Below are positions 7,603 through 16,448 of a stretch of 46,873 nt of DNA, in pieces. The notes beneath the pieces were generated by a model. The model saw only the letters and a program-made list of their open reading frames with translations. It was not told where the DNA came from and did no database searches. Origin of the DNA: JACQFK01 sp964619955. Its GTDB lineage: Bacteria > Planctomycetota > MHYJ01 > JACPRB01. How positions within the stretch are numbered: the first letter of the stretch is position 1; every line of letters begins with the position of its first letter. A program made the position numbers and the translations under genes. The DNA lies in contig CAZUJF010000041.1 in assembly GCA_964619955.1 (NCBI GenBank), forward strand, positions 1 to 46,873, given 5' to 3'.

Positions 7603-8303
7603 TTCATCAGGGCCTTGAGCGGCGCGTCGATCGCGTCCGCCCAGATCTGGTAGCCCTTCTCCGAGAGGTGCAGGAAGTCCGGCATGATCTCCTTCGAGAG
7701 GCTGCCGTCGGGCTGCAGGAACTTCGCGCCGAGGTCCATGAAGACGACGCTCTTCCCGTCGGCGAGCTTCGCCAGCCCGGCGTTCGCCTTCTCGATCCGC
7801 TTCCGGAAATCGGTCCCGGGCTTCTCGTCCCGGGGGAAGAGCCCCAGCAGCAGGATCTTCGCCTTCGGAAGCGCGCCGCGCAGGGCCTTCAGGATCGCCG
7901 CATTGCCCCGCACGACCGCCTCCGGCCCGTCGCCGTGCAGGCCGAAGTTGTTGGTCCCGATCATCAGGACCACCGCCTTCGGCGCGATCCCCTCGAGCTC
8001 CCCGTTCGCGATCCGCCAGAGCACGTTCTGGGTCGTGTCGCCGCCGATGCCGAAGTTCGCGGCGTTGAGCGGCGCATAGTGCTTCTGCCAGACCGCATTG
8101 CCGCCCCAGCCCTGCGTGATCGAATCGCCCAGGAAGAGCAGGTCCACCTTCCCCTCCTTCGCGCGCGTCAGAAAGGATTCGTGCATCCGGTTCCAGACGG
8201 CCGTCGACATCCACGGGTACTCCTTCTTGCGCGCGGCCGGCTGGTCCGAGGGCTCGGCCTGGAGCAGCGCGAAGAGGAGCGGCAGCGCGAGGAAGATCTT
8301 CAT
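7599..8303 (-). CDS. Secreted SGNH/GDSL-family hydrolase
   Basis: The 234-residue protein begins with a signal peptide (MKIFLALPLLFALLQA). It then shows all four SGNH blocks: FLGDSITQGW with Ser61, a GIGGDTT glycine block, GTNNF with the oxyanion Asn, and D209-x-x-H212 near the C terminus. This family includes acetylhydrolases of the platelet-activating-factor type and carbohydrate esterases. Removal of acetyl groups from extracellular sugars is likely, since another deacetylase (sialate type) lies further along. The exact substrate cannot be read from the sequence. Confidence 0.9.
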   Translation of the reverse strand: MKIFLALPLLFALLQAEPSDQPAARKKEYPWMSTAVWNRMHESFLTRAKEGKVDLLFLGDSITQGWGGNAVWQKHYAPLNAANFGIGGDTTQNVLWRIANGELEGIAPKAVVLMIGTNNFGLHGDGPEAVVRGNAAILKALRGALPKAKILLLGLFPRDEKPGTDFRKRIEKANAGLAKLADGKSVVFMDLGAKFLQPDGSLSKEIMPDFLHLSEKGYQIWADAIDAPLKALMK

Positions 8304-8321
8304 GGGGGAAATCTTAGCGGC

Positions 8322-10472
8322 TCAGAAGCGGAAGGTGTACTGGATCTTGAGCGCGGACTCGAACGACTGCGGGGAGAGCGTGCCCCCGTCCTGGAGCCAG
8401 TTGTACGTGTAGACCAGGAAGACGTCGGATTCCGGCGTCACCGTCCAGCGCAGCCTCGAGAAGGACCCCAGGTTCCGGCTCTCCGTGTCGTACTGCAGCA
8501 GCGTGAGCAGGTTGAAGTCCGGGGAGATGTTCACCCGCAGGCGGCCGATATAAAAATCGTTCCTGAAGTCCCCGCCTTCCAGATGCCCGCTGTTGCGCTC
8601 GAAGGACGCGGAGAGCGTGAAGAGCGGCAGCGGGTTGAGCGCGAGGCTGAGCTGGACCTCGTCCAGCGTCCCGTCGTAGAACTCCCCCCAGTTGTAAAAA
8701 CCCGAGAGGCTCAGCGGGCGGTAGGCCGCCGTCTCCACGACGCTGTGATAGCGCTTCCACTGGTACTCGCCGGCGCCGATGAACACCCCCGGGGAGATCT
8801 CGAAGTCCTCCTCGAGCCGCTCCCCCTGCCACTGCAGATGCACTTCCGCGCCGTCGCCGCTCTTGAGGCGGAAACTCAGGAGATCGACGTGGGTGCGGTG
8901 GCTTTCCCAGTGTCCCGACAGATCGGTGAAGAGCGTGGGGCGCACCGACCAGGTCAGGCGCTGCAGCCCGGGGATCTCCGGATAGAAATGCTTCTCCACG
9001 GCCGCGTCGTAGCGCCAGACGCCGGCGCGCGGAACGAAGCCGAGCGAGGGATCAAAGTCCTCCCCGATCCGCTTGAACGTGAACGCCAGATCGATGCTGT
9101 CGTTGGGAAAGTCGAGCTTCCCGCCGAACGCGCCGCGGCTGCCGCCGTCGAGATCCTCGCGGTCGGTCATGAGCCCCCAGATCCCCGCCAAGAGATTCCG
9201 GTCCCCCAGGAAGGAGGAGGTCTGGAACACCGCGTCCACCCCCGCCGTCCACGCGCCGTCCCGGCCGAGGGGGTCCCCCGCCGTCGCGATCATACCCACG
9301 GATCCGCTCTCGAGCACGTGCTGCCGGACCCGCAGCACCCCCTGGTTCGCCTGCGGGATGCCGGGCTCCTCCTCCCCGGTGTGCACGCCCAGCCCGTAGA
9401 TCCCGGTGCCGTCGAGCCTTCCGTTGAGCTTGCCGCCGATCTCGAGCGGGACCTGAATCCCGTCGACGAGGCCGATGCGCCGGCTGTAGAAGGGGATCAC
9501 GTCCTGATTGAGGCCGAGGCCGAACTCGGTGAGGTCGGATCCTTCGAGGAAGAAACTCCGCTTCTCCGGAAAGAAGAGCGGGAAGCGCGTCAGGTTGCTG
9601 CGGCGCGTGTCGACCTCGGTGTCCGAGAAATCCGTGTTGAGCGTCAGCGAGAGCAGCAGGTCGGGCGCAAGCCGCTGGGAGACGTCCAGGCTCGCCTTGA
9701 GCCGGACGTCCGTCCTCGAGTCGGGGTCCGGACGTCCGTATTTGACGACGCCCGCCGGACGCACGCTGAGCCCGAGCCCCAGGTCGAAGTCCGGCAGGTC
9801 CGTCAGATACCCCGCGCGGTTCGCCTGCGTGAGGGCGTAGTCCCGCCGGGCGCCGGACCAGCGCTGCAGTTCCAGCTTGCGGGGGATGTGGCGTTCGATG
9901 TTGAAGCCCCAGGTCTTCACTCCCTTTCGAAAGCCGAGCGTCTGGATCGGGATCCGGATCTCCACGCTCCAGCCGCCCTCGTCCACGCTGGTCTTGGCCT
10001 GCCAGATGCCGTCCCAGCTGAGGTCGACGCTCTCGCCGCGCTGCGCCACCAGCCCGTCCACGCGCGCCCCCAACGGGTTCACGCTGAAGACGTAGCCGCT
10101 GCGGCCGTCGCGGTACGTATCCAGCAGGATGCGGAGCCGGTCCTGCCCGCCGAGGTTCGCATCCCGCTCCACCGAGCGCGCCGTCAGGCGGGAGGGGTCG
10201 GAGTCCTCGCAGCGCACGGCGATGACGAGGGCGCCCGCATCCGCGAGGAGGCGCACCACCGTCTGCTCCGACGGGGCAGCCCCCTCCTCCGGCTCGACGA
10301 GCGTGAAGGCGCGGATCGCGTCGACCTGGTCGTAGACACGCTCGTCGAGACGGCCGTCGAGGACGAAATCGGCGGGGATGCGGCCGGCGCGGACCTGGGG
10401 GAATTCCTCGTCCTGCGCCGGCAGGGATGCCGGGAGCGCCAGAACCGCCAGCAGAAGCACGGTGACCCGCAC
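8322..10472 (-). CDS. DUF5916-type protein: carbohydrate-binding-like N-domain plus outer-membrane beta barrel
   Basis: About 716 residues. After a signal peptide (RVTVLLLAVLALPASLPAQ), the N-terminal quarter resembles the CBM9/DOMON-like fold found before DUF5916: 'DFVLDGRLDERVYDQ', then 'WSVEIRIPIQTLGF'. The remainder is a long series of alternating amphipathic strands ending in KIQYTFRF, with a C-terminal aromatic residue as in outer-membrane barrels. Members are thought to sit in the outer membrane; their transported or bound ligand is unknown. The open frame extends upstream to 10562, but only the GTG at 10472 places the signal peptide at the N terminus. It diverges from another barrel-containing gene at 10595. 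Confidence 0.8.
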   Translation of the reverse strand: MRVTVLLLAVLALPASLPAQDEEFPQVRAGRIPADFVLDGRLDERVYDQVDAIRAFTLVEPEEGAAPSEQTVVRLLADAGALVIAVRCEDSDPSRLTARSVERDANLGGQDRLRILLDTYRDGRSGYVFSVNPLGARVDGLVAQRGESVDLSWDGIWQAKTSVDEGGWSVEIRIPIQTLGFRKGVKTWGFNIERHIPRKLELQRWSGARRDYALTQANRAGYLTDLPDFDLGLGLSVRPAGVVKYGRPDPDSRTDVRLKASLDVSQRLAPDLLLSLTLNTDFSDTEVDTRRSNLTRFPLFFPEKRSFFLEGSDLTEFGLGLNQDVIPFYSRRIGLVDGIQVPLEIGGKLNGRLDGTGIYGLGVHTGEEEPGIPQANQGVLRVRQHVLESGSVGMIATAGDPLGRDGAWTAGVDAVFQTSSFLGDRNLLAGIWGLMTDREDLDGGSRGAFGGKLDFPNDSIDLAFTFKRIGEDFDPSLGFVPRAGVWRYDAAVEKHFYPEIPGLQRLTWSVRPTLFTDLSGHWESHRTHVDLLSFRLKSGDGAEVHLQWQGERLEEDFEISPGVFIGAGEYQWKRYHSVVETAAYRPLSLSGFYNWGEFYDGTLDEVQLSLALNPLPLFTLSASFERNSGHLEGGDFRNDFYIGRLRVNISPDFNLLTLLQYDTESRNLGSFSRLRWTVTPESDVFLVYTYNWLQDGGTLSPQSFESALKIQYTFRF

Positions 10473-10594
10473 GAAGATGTCGTCCCCCAGGACTCCTATC
10501 CTTACGGCCGGGGCGGCGGAAGATTTCGCCGGACGGCGGGGACGCCTGCGATTCAGTTGCACCAGGCAGGGGCTTTCAGGGAGAATCGCCCCTC

Positions 10595-13363
10595 ATGCTG
10601 GCGTTTCTTGCAGGCACCCTGCTCCTCCAGGCCCAGGTCCGCGACGAGCCCAAGGACTGGCGCCTGCTCACCACGACGAACTTCAACGTCTATTATCCCG
10701 CCGACGAACTGCTCACGCGCGCGCGCGAGTTCGCGGGCTGGTTCGAGCGGGCCCGGGAGGAGCTCAAGGGCTCGATGGGCGTGGAGCCCCGCCGGGTGAA
10801 CGTCTTCCTCTACCGCTCCTTCCACGACCTGCAGCAGTCCAGCTTTCTCGGCGACGTCCGGCCCCTGCAGGCGCGGCTCCGCGACGCCCGCGGGCCCGCG
10901 GAGCAGCCCGAGCGGAGGGACTGCAAACTCTGCCGGCCCAACGCCCGCGCCCGGGCGCTCGCCCTGGCCGAGCCGCTGCGCGACCGCATCTTCATCCACT
11001 GCCAGGCCAGCGACCGCTGGAATTACTGGTTCATCAAGCACGAGCTCGCGCACCACTGCCAGTTCGAGCTGCTCTTCCCGATGCGGATGCCGAGCTGGCT
11101 GATCGCCCTGCGCGCGCCGCTCACGCCCTCGTGGTGGTGGGAGGGCGGGGCGGACTACTGGGCGGGCGCCTTCGACTCGATGAAGGACCAGTACGTCCGG
11201 GACCTGGCCTCCGAGGGCTTCTACGATCTCAAGGACCTCTTCGAGACCGACGTCCTGAACCCGCACGACTACATGGCGATCTACTACCAGGGCTCCCACT
11301 TCTGGCGCTTCCTCGACGCCGAGTACGGGGCCGACACGGGACGCAAGCTCGCCCACCGCCAGGCGCAGGCCATCCAGCTCGCCTCGCAACGCCCGCTGCA
11401 GGCCGTCGTCGGCAAGAAGCGCCTCCAGATCGAAAAGGAATTCTACGACCACGAGATGACGCGCTGGGCGCCGATGATGCAGGGCCGCACGGTCCCGCAG
11501 GACCGCCTCACGGACACCCGCGAGTACTACCGGCGCCGCTCGATGGCGGGCCGCTGGAGCCCCGACGGGAAACAGCTCGCGTGGGTGGGCAACAAGGACG
11601 TCGTCCCGGACCTCTACGTCGACGGCCGCGCGCTGCTGGGCTGGAACCGCAGCCTCGACGGCAGCGTCCTGGTCTCCCCGCCCTCCTGGTCGCCCGACGG
11701 GAAGCGCATCGCCGTCATCGAATGGCGCACCAACCGCGACCTGATCCTGCTCGTGGACGTGGACGGCGGCTCGGAATCCATCGCGCTCGACTTCGACGAG
11801 GTCTTCGACCCCGCCTGGGCGCCCGACGGAAAGCGCCTCGCGTTCACCGCGATGAAACACGGCACGAGCGACCTCTACGTCTACGACCTCGAGTCGGGGC
11901 AGATCGACCGGCTGACGAACGACCCCGAGGGCGACTTCCATCCCGCCTGGTCCCCCGCGGGCGAACTCGCCTGGATCAAGGAGACCGAGGGCCGCACGGT
12001 GCTGCACGTCCAGGGCCGGGGCGCGGTGACGAAGTCCTGGTCCCTGCTGGAGTATCCGCAGTGGTCGCCCGACGGCAAGTCGATCGTGCTCTCCGCGGAC
12101 GTGGGCGGCGTCTACGACGCCTTCCAGGTGGATCCGGCGACGGGCGCGGCGAAGCGGCTCACGAAATTCCGCGGCGGCGTCTCCTATCCGCAGTGGCATC
12201 CGACGGACGGCACGCTGCTCTTCACGTACTACGCCGGGCGCGGCCAGGACCTCTACCGCGTCAAACCCGAGCCGCAGGACGAGCCCGCGTTCGACGGCGA
12301 GGAGCGGAAGGACTGGTACCGGCAGTTCCGCAAGACGCCGGTCGAGGGAAAGCCCGAGGAGAAGAAGCGGGTCTGGGGCGTGGACTGGCTGATGTTCCCG
12401 ATTCCCAGCAGCGGGCTCCTCTGGTTCCCCGGCATCGACCTGCTCGCCGGGGATCGCGACGCGGAGACCCGTCTCTTCGCCTATGGGACGTACCAGGGAC
12501 GGGAGAGCTGGGATTCAGGCGCCCTGCTGACGAACACCCGATACCGGCCGACCTTCGGCGCCCTCGGCGCCGCCGGCCGCCTCGGGGACCTCCTGGAACT
12601 GAAGGGCATGGCCTTCGTGGATTACCCGATCCTGAAGACGCTGATCGTCGGCGCCGGATGGGTGGTCCGCGAACGGGAGCAGTTCTTCGAGGACAACCCG
12701 ATCGACAGCGTCGACGTTTTCGACTCGGGTCCGCAGGTGGCCTTCATGTACGGGAACCAGCGCAGCTACCAGTACTGGGACCCCGCCTGGGGCGTGAGCT
12801 TCGGGGGCTCGGCGACCTTCTTCCGCGAGGGCTTCGGGGGCGACCGCCACCTGAACGAGTACTACGGATTCCTGGAGGGCTCGAAGGACATCGTGCAGGA
12901 CTGGATCGTCTGGACGCGCGTGACCTGGGAGCGCCTGTCCACGAACGACGGCGTGCTCGAGGACGAGCTTCTGAAGCTGAAGGAGGGCGTGCGCGGCGCG
13001 GAACGCCTGGAGGGCACCGAACGCGGCTCCGTCTCGCTCGAACTGCGCTTCCCGATCTGGCGGGACATCCTCTTCCAGCCCTTCGAATTCATCGGCCTGG
13101 GCGAATGGCTCGTCGTGAAGGACATCCGCGGCTTCGTCTTCGGGGACGCGGGCTACGCGGGGACGAGCTTCAAGCAGGCGAAGGACGACGATTACGGCGT
13201 GGCCAGCACGGGGGCCGGCCTCCGCTTCGACTTCGCCCTCATGCTCTGGCCGCTCATCAACGGCCGACTTCCCTTCCGGCTGGAACTCTGGGGCGCGCTG
13301 GTGGGCGAGGACAACCGGGACCCCCGCGGAGAGTGGGGCGGCACGCTCTCGTTCTACTACTGA
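10595..13363 (+). CDS. Fusion of M1-like metallopeptidase, PD40 beta-propeller and outer-membrane barrel
   Basis: The 922-residue product starts with a short signal peptide. Residues 20-290 resemble a gluzincin peptidase of the MA clan: zinc ligands H149 and H153 with E150 in HELAHH, and E183 in WWWEGGADYWAG as the probable third ligand. Between about 310 and 560 there are at least five PD40/TolB propeller blades with WSPDGK-type motifs. The last third is beta-rich, repeats barrel-like strands (SLELRFPIW, GVASTGAGLRFDF) and ends in LSFYY, as in surface-antigen barrels. A periplasmic or surface protease anchored through its own barrel is the simplest reading. Confidence 0.75.
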   Translation: MLAFLAGTLLLQAQVRDEPKDWRLLTTTNFNVYYPADELLTRAREFAGWFERAREELKGSMGVEPRRVNVFLYRSFHDLQQSSFLGDVRPLQARLRDARGPAEQPERRDCKLCRPNARARALALAEPLRDRIFIHCQASDRWNYWFIKHELAHHCQFELLFPMRMPSWLIALRAPLTPSWWWEGGADYWAGAFDSMKDQYVRDLASEGFYDLKDLFETDVLNPHDYMAIYYQGSHFWRFLDAEYGADTGRKLAHRQAQAIQLASQRPLQAVVGKKRLQIEKEFYDHEMTRWAPMMQGRTVPQDRLTDTREYYRRRSMAGRWSPDGKQLAWVGNKDVVPDLYVDGRALLGWNRSLDGSVLVSPPSWSPDGKRIAVIEWRTNRDLILLVDVDGGSESIALDFDEVFDPAWAPDGKRLAFTAMKHGTSDLYVYDLESGQIDRLTNDPEGDFHPAWSPAGELAWIKETEGRTVLHVQGRGAVTKSWSLLEYPQWSPDGKSIVLSADVGGVYDAFQVDPATGAAKRLTKFRGGVSYPQWHPTDGTLLFTYYAGRGQDLYRVKPEPQDEPAFDGEERKDWYRQFRKTPVEGKPEEKKRVWGVDWLMFPIPSSGLLWFPGIDLLAGDRDAETRLFAYGTYQGRESWDSGALLTNTRYRPTFGALGAAGRLGDLLELKGMAFVDYPILKTLIVGAGWVVREREQFFEDNPIDSVDVFDSGPQVAFMYGNQRSYQYWDPAWGVSFGGSATFFREGFGGDRHLNEYYGFLEGSKDIVQDWIVWTRVTWERLSTNDGVLEDELLKLKEGVRGAERLEGTERGSVSLELRFPIWRDILFQPFEFIGLGEWLVVKDIRGFVFGDAGYAGTSFKQAKDDDYGVASTGAGLRFDFALMLWPLINGRLPFRLELWGALVGEDNRDPRGEWGGTLSFYY

Positions 13364-13419
13364 CGCCCCCGCATTCTCCATTCCCCTTTTCCCCGGCCGT
13401 CGTGTATCCTGTGCGGCCC

Positions 13420-15309
13420 ATGAGCCTCATCGCCGCCGCCAAATTGTCCAAAACCTACGGCGTCCGCACGCTCTTCGACGACGTGGAATTCACGCTCAAC
13501 GAAGGCTGCCGGGTCGGGCTCATCGGCGCGAACGGCTCGGGCAAGACCAGCCTCTTCCGCATCGTGCTCGGCGCCGACGAGGACCACGACGGCCGCATCA
13601 CCCGCCAGCGCAACCTGCGCATCTCCACGCTCGACCAGGATCCCAAGTTCCCCGAGGGCGTCACCGTCCGCGAGGCGATGCTCTCGGCGGATCCGGAGCT
13701 CCTCGAGCTCGAGACGGGCATGCACCACATCCATCACGAGCTCGAGAAGGGCGGCGACACGGACGCGCTGCTCGCCCGCCTCGGCGAGCTCCAGACCCGC
13801 TTCGAGGCCCGGAACGGCTGGGAGCTCGAGACCCGCGCGGAGCGCATCCTCGAGGGCATCGGCTTCCCCAAGGAGCTGCGGGACTCGCAGGTCCATTCGC
13901 TCTCCGGCGGCGAAAAGGGCCGTCTGGCCTTCGCCCGCCTGCTCGTGCAGGAACCGGACCTCTGGCTGCTCGACGAGCCGACGAACCATCTCGACATCGA
14001 CGGCATCCTCTTCGTCGAGAACTTCCTCCGCGAGAGCAAGGCCGCGGCCGTCGTGGTCTCGCACGACCGCCGCTTCCTCGACCGGGTGACGAACGAGACC
14101 TGGGAGATCGAGAACGCGCAGTTCTACGACTACCCCGGCTCCTACAGCCAGGCCCGCATTCTGCGCGGCGAGCGCCTCAAGGCCGCGAAGCGCCAGTACG
14201 CGAACCAGCAGGCCTTCATCGAGAAGGAGGACGCGTTCATCCGGCGCTACCAGGCGGGCCAGCGCGCCCGCCAGGCGACCGGGCGCCTCAAGCGCCTGGA
14301 CCGCCTCGCCCGGGTGGACCGCCCGGAGGACCGGGTCCGGGTCATGGACCTCCAGCTCTCGTCCGGCGACAGCCCGGGCATGAAGATCCTCGCGCTGCGC
14401 GACGTCGGCATGGCGTTCGGCGAACGCACGCTCTTCGACCATCTGGACCTGGACCTGTCCCGGGGCGAGATCCTCGGCGTCGCGGGCCCCAACGGCGCGG
14501 GCAAGACGACGCTCATGAAGATCCTGATGGGCGAGCACAAGCCCACGGAGGGCACGCTCAAATGGGGCGAGCGCGTGCGGGTCGGGACGCTGAGCCAGCA
14601 CGAGCGCTTCCCCGACGAGACGGCGACCCCCTACTCGTTCATGCGCGCGGCGGCGCCGAAGATCACGGAGCTGCAGCTCCGGAACATGCTCGCGGCGATG
14701 CTCTTCCCCGGCGACGCCGTGGACCGCCCCCTCGCGGGGCTCTCCGGCGGGGAGCGCAAACGCCTCATGCTCACGAAGCTGCTGGTCGAGGGGCACAACG
14801 TGCTGCTGCTCGACGAGCCGACGAACCACCTGGACATCCCCAGCCGCGAGGCGCTGGAGCTCGCCCTGGCGACCTACGAGGGAACCCTCATCGTCGTGAG
14901 CCACGACCGGCATTTCGTGGACTCCATGGCCGACCGCATGCTCTGGATCGAGGACGGGGCCGCCGTGCTCACCGACGGCGGCTTCACCGAGGCCCTCGAG
15001 AAGCGCATGAAGCGGAAGGAGGCCGCGGCCGCCGCCGCCAAGCTCGCGCCCAAGCCGGCCGCCGCCCCGACCGCGCCCACCCTCCAGGCGCCCTCCAAGC
15101 CCAAATCCCCGTTCACGCAGCTGAAGACGGGAGAGATCGAGCAGCGCATGGCGGAGGCCGAGGGACGACTGAAGGATCTGGAAGCGGGCTTCGCCAATCC
15201 CGAGGTCTTCCGCGATCCGGCCCGCCTCAAGGCCGGACAGGACGAGGCCGCCCGGCTGAAATCCGAACTCGCCGCCCTCGAGAGCGAGTGGCTCGCCCGG
15301 ACGACTTGA
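13420..15309 (+). CDS. ABC-F family ATPase (Uup-like)
   Basis: The 629-residue protein has two ABC ATPase domains in tandem and no membrane segment. Walker A motifs are GANGSGKTS and GPNGAGKTT. The signature motifs are LSGGEKGRLAF and LSGGERKRLML, and both Walker B motifs continue into DEPTNHLD, the hallmark of ABC-F proteins. A charged linker separates the domains, and the C terminus is a predicted coiled coil after an Ala/Pro-rich hinge, as in Uup. ABC-F proteins bind ribosomes, or in the Uup group also branched DNA, and help resolve stalled states. It is flanked by unrelated genes and appears to be a housekeeping gene. Confidence 0.93.
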   Translation: MSLIAAAKLSKTYGVRTLFDDVEFTLNEGCRVGLIGANGSGKTSLFRIVLGADEDHDGRITRQRNLRISTLDQDPKFPEGVTVREAMLSADPELLELETGMHHIHHELEKGGDTDALLARLGELQTRFEARNGWELETRAERILEGIGFPKELRDSQVHSLSGGEKGRLAFARLLVQEPDLWLLDEPTNHLDIDGILFVENFLRESKAAAVVVSHDRRFLDRVTNETWEIENAQFYDYPGSYSQARILRGERLKAAKRQYANQQAFIEKEDAFIRRYQAGQRARQATGRLKRLDRLARVDRPEDRVRVMDLQLSSGDSPGMKILALRDVGMAFGERTLFDHLDLDLSRGEILGVAGPNGAGKTTLMKILMGEHKPTEGTLKWGERVRVGTLSQHERFPDETATPYSFMRAAAPKITELQLRNMLAAMLFPGDAVDRPLAGLSGGERKRLMLTKLLVEGHNVLLLDEPTNHLDIPSREALELALATYEGTLIVVSHDRHFVDSMADRMLWIEDGAAVLTDGGFTEALEKRMKRKEAAAAAAKLAPKPAAAPTAPTLQAPSKPKSPFTQLKTGEIEQRMAEAEGRLKDLEAGFANPEVFRDPARLKAGQDEAARLKSELAALESEWLARTT

Positions 15310-15343
15310 GCCGGCGGCCCGCCGGCTTCGGCGGCCCCGCTTC

Positions 15344-16438
15344 CTACTTCGCGTTCACGTAGCCCGCGAAGACGTCCGCCGCGTGGCCCGCGTCGAAACC
15401 GCCCGGATGGGCGAAGAGGCGGTAGCCGAGGGAAAGCGCCTCGCCTTTCGCCAGCTCGTTCTGGCCCTTGATGAGCCAGGGGTTCGCCGCGAAGAGGCCG
15501 TAGGCGCGCACGTGCCAGGTCGTCGGGTAGCGGAAGCTCGACGGATGGTTCATCACCGCGACCCCGACCTCCTTCCCCTCCACCTTCCCCGCGTAGTGCA
15601 CCCAGGGGGCCGTGTCCGCGCGGACCGCCTTCTCCCCCTTGTTGCCCTTCGCGTCCCGGATGAGCTCCGGCGCGTCCCCCTTCGAGACCGCAAGCCCCGC
15701 GGCGACCCGGACCGCGAAGCTGCCCTCCTTCGCCATCTTCAGGTCCTTCGCGAAGGTCACCGGGCCGGAGGCCGCCGTCAGCGTGATCTGGAAGTCCATC
15801 ACGGCCTCGGCGCCGGCGTTGAGGATGCGGATCTCCTGGCGCTCGACGAGATCGGGCCCCCAGGCGTGCTCGACCTCGAGACGCGCGAACGCGGACCCGG
15901 CCGAACGCCCGACGATCTTCGCCGGGGTGATGGCCGTCTTCGACCAGTACTCCTTGCCGTTCACGTCTCCGAAGGCGTGGTAGATGCCGGAATGGTGCGG
16001 ATGGTCGGCGGCCTCGCCCGCTTTCGCGTCCGTCACCGGATACCCGCGCAGGAGATTGACGCCGTCGACGTTCAACGGCCACCAGAAGGGCTTCTTGTGC
16101 TTCTCCGCGGGCGCGCCGTGATGGTAGCGCGTGAGCTCGCGATCCCCCGAGCGCACCGACACCCAGCCGCCCGGGTCGTCCACCAGCTGCAGGGGCGGCA
16201 CCGGACAAACAACCGGCTTGAGCGTGAACTTGGGCGCCGCTTTGGCCGGGACGTGGGCCAGCAGCCACCAGACCCTCCCGCCCTCCACCTGCGTCGGAAG
16301 CATGCGGTTCTGCTCGTCGACCGCCGTCAGCGGGCCCGTCGACGCCGTCGGCGCGGAGGCGAGCACCCAGCGCCGGTCGCCGTCGTGCGCCGTGATCGAA
16401 ACATCCTGGCAGGCCAGCAGCAGGAGCAGCGAAAGCAT
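15344..16438 (-). CDS. DUF6807 family protein ('PmoA' Pfam name), exported
   Basis: The 364-residue product begins with a short signal peptide (MLSLLLLLACQDV). It carries the core of the family formerly labelled PmoA: KPFWWPLNVDGVNLLRGYPV, DHPHHSGIYHAFGDVNGK and AVMNHPSSFRYPTTWHVRAYGL. Despite the old name there is no evidence for methane oxidation; these proteins are common next to sugar oxidoreductases in Planctomycetota. The start at 16438 follows AAGGA and lies ten bases after the stop of the upstream Gfo/Idh/MocA gene, so it is probably the last gene of that operon. The many His residues suggest metal or sugar binding, but the reaction is unknown. Confidence 0.88.
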   Translation of the reverse strand: MLSLLLLLACQDVSITAHDGDRRWVLASAPTASTGPLTAVDEQNRMLPTQVEGGRVWWLLAHVPAKAAPKFTLKPVVCPVPPLQLVDDPGGWVSVRSGDRELTRYHHGAPAEKHKKPFWWPLNVDGVNLLRGYPVTDAKAGEAADHPHHSGIYHAFGDVNGKEYWSKTAITPAKIVGRSAGSAFARLEVEHAWGPDLVERQEIRILNAGAEAVMDFQITLTAASGPVTFAKDLKMAKEGSFAVRVAAGLAVSKGDAPELIRDAKGNKGEKAVRADTAPWVHYAGKVEGKEVGVAVMNHPSSFRYPTTWHVRAYGLFAANPWLIKGQNELAKGEALSLGYRLFAHPGGFDAGHAADVFAGYVNAK

Positions 16439-16448
16439 GACGCGTTCC

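Noticed and set aside
15344..16438. The old Pfam name 'PmoA' suggesting methane oxidation.
   Set aside because: The protein has a signal peptide and DUF6807 motifs, not the membrane subunit structure of methane monooxygenase, and no other methane-oxidation gene is present.
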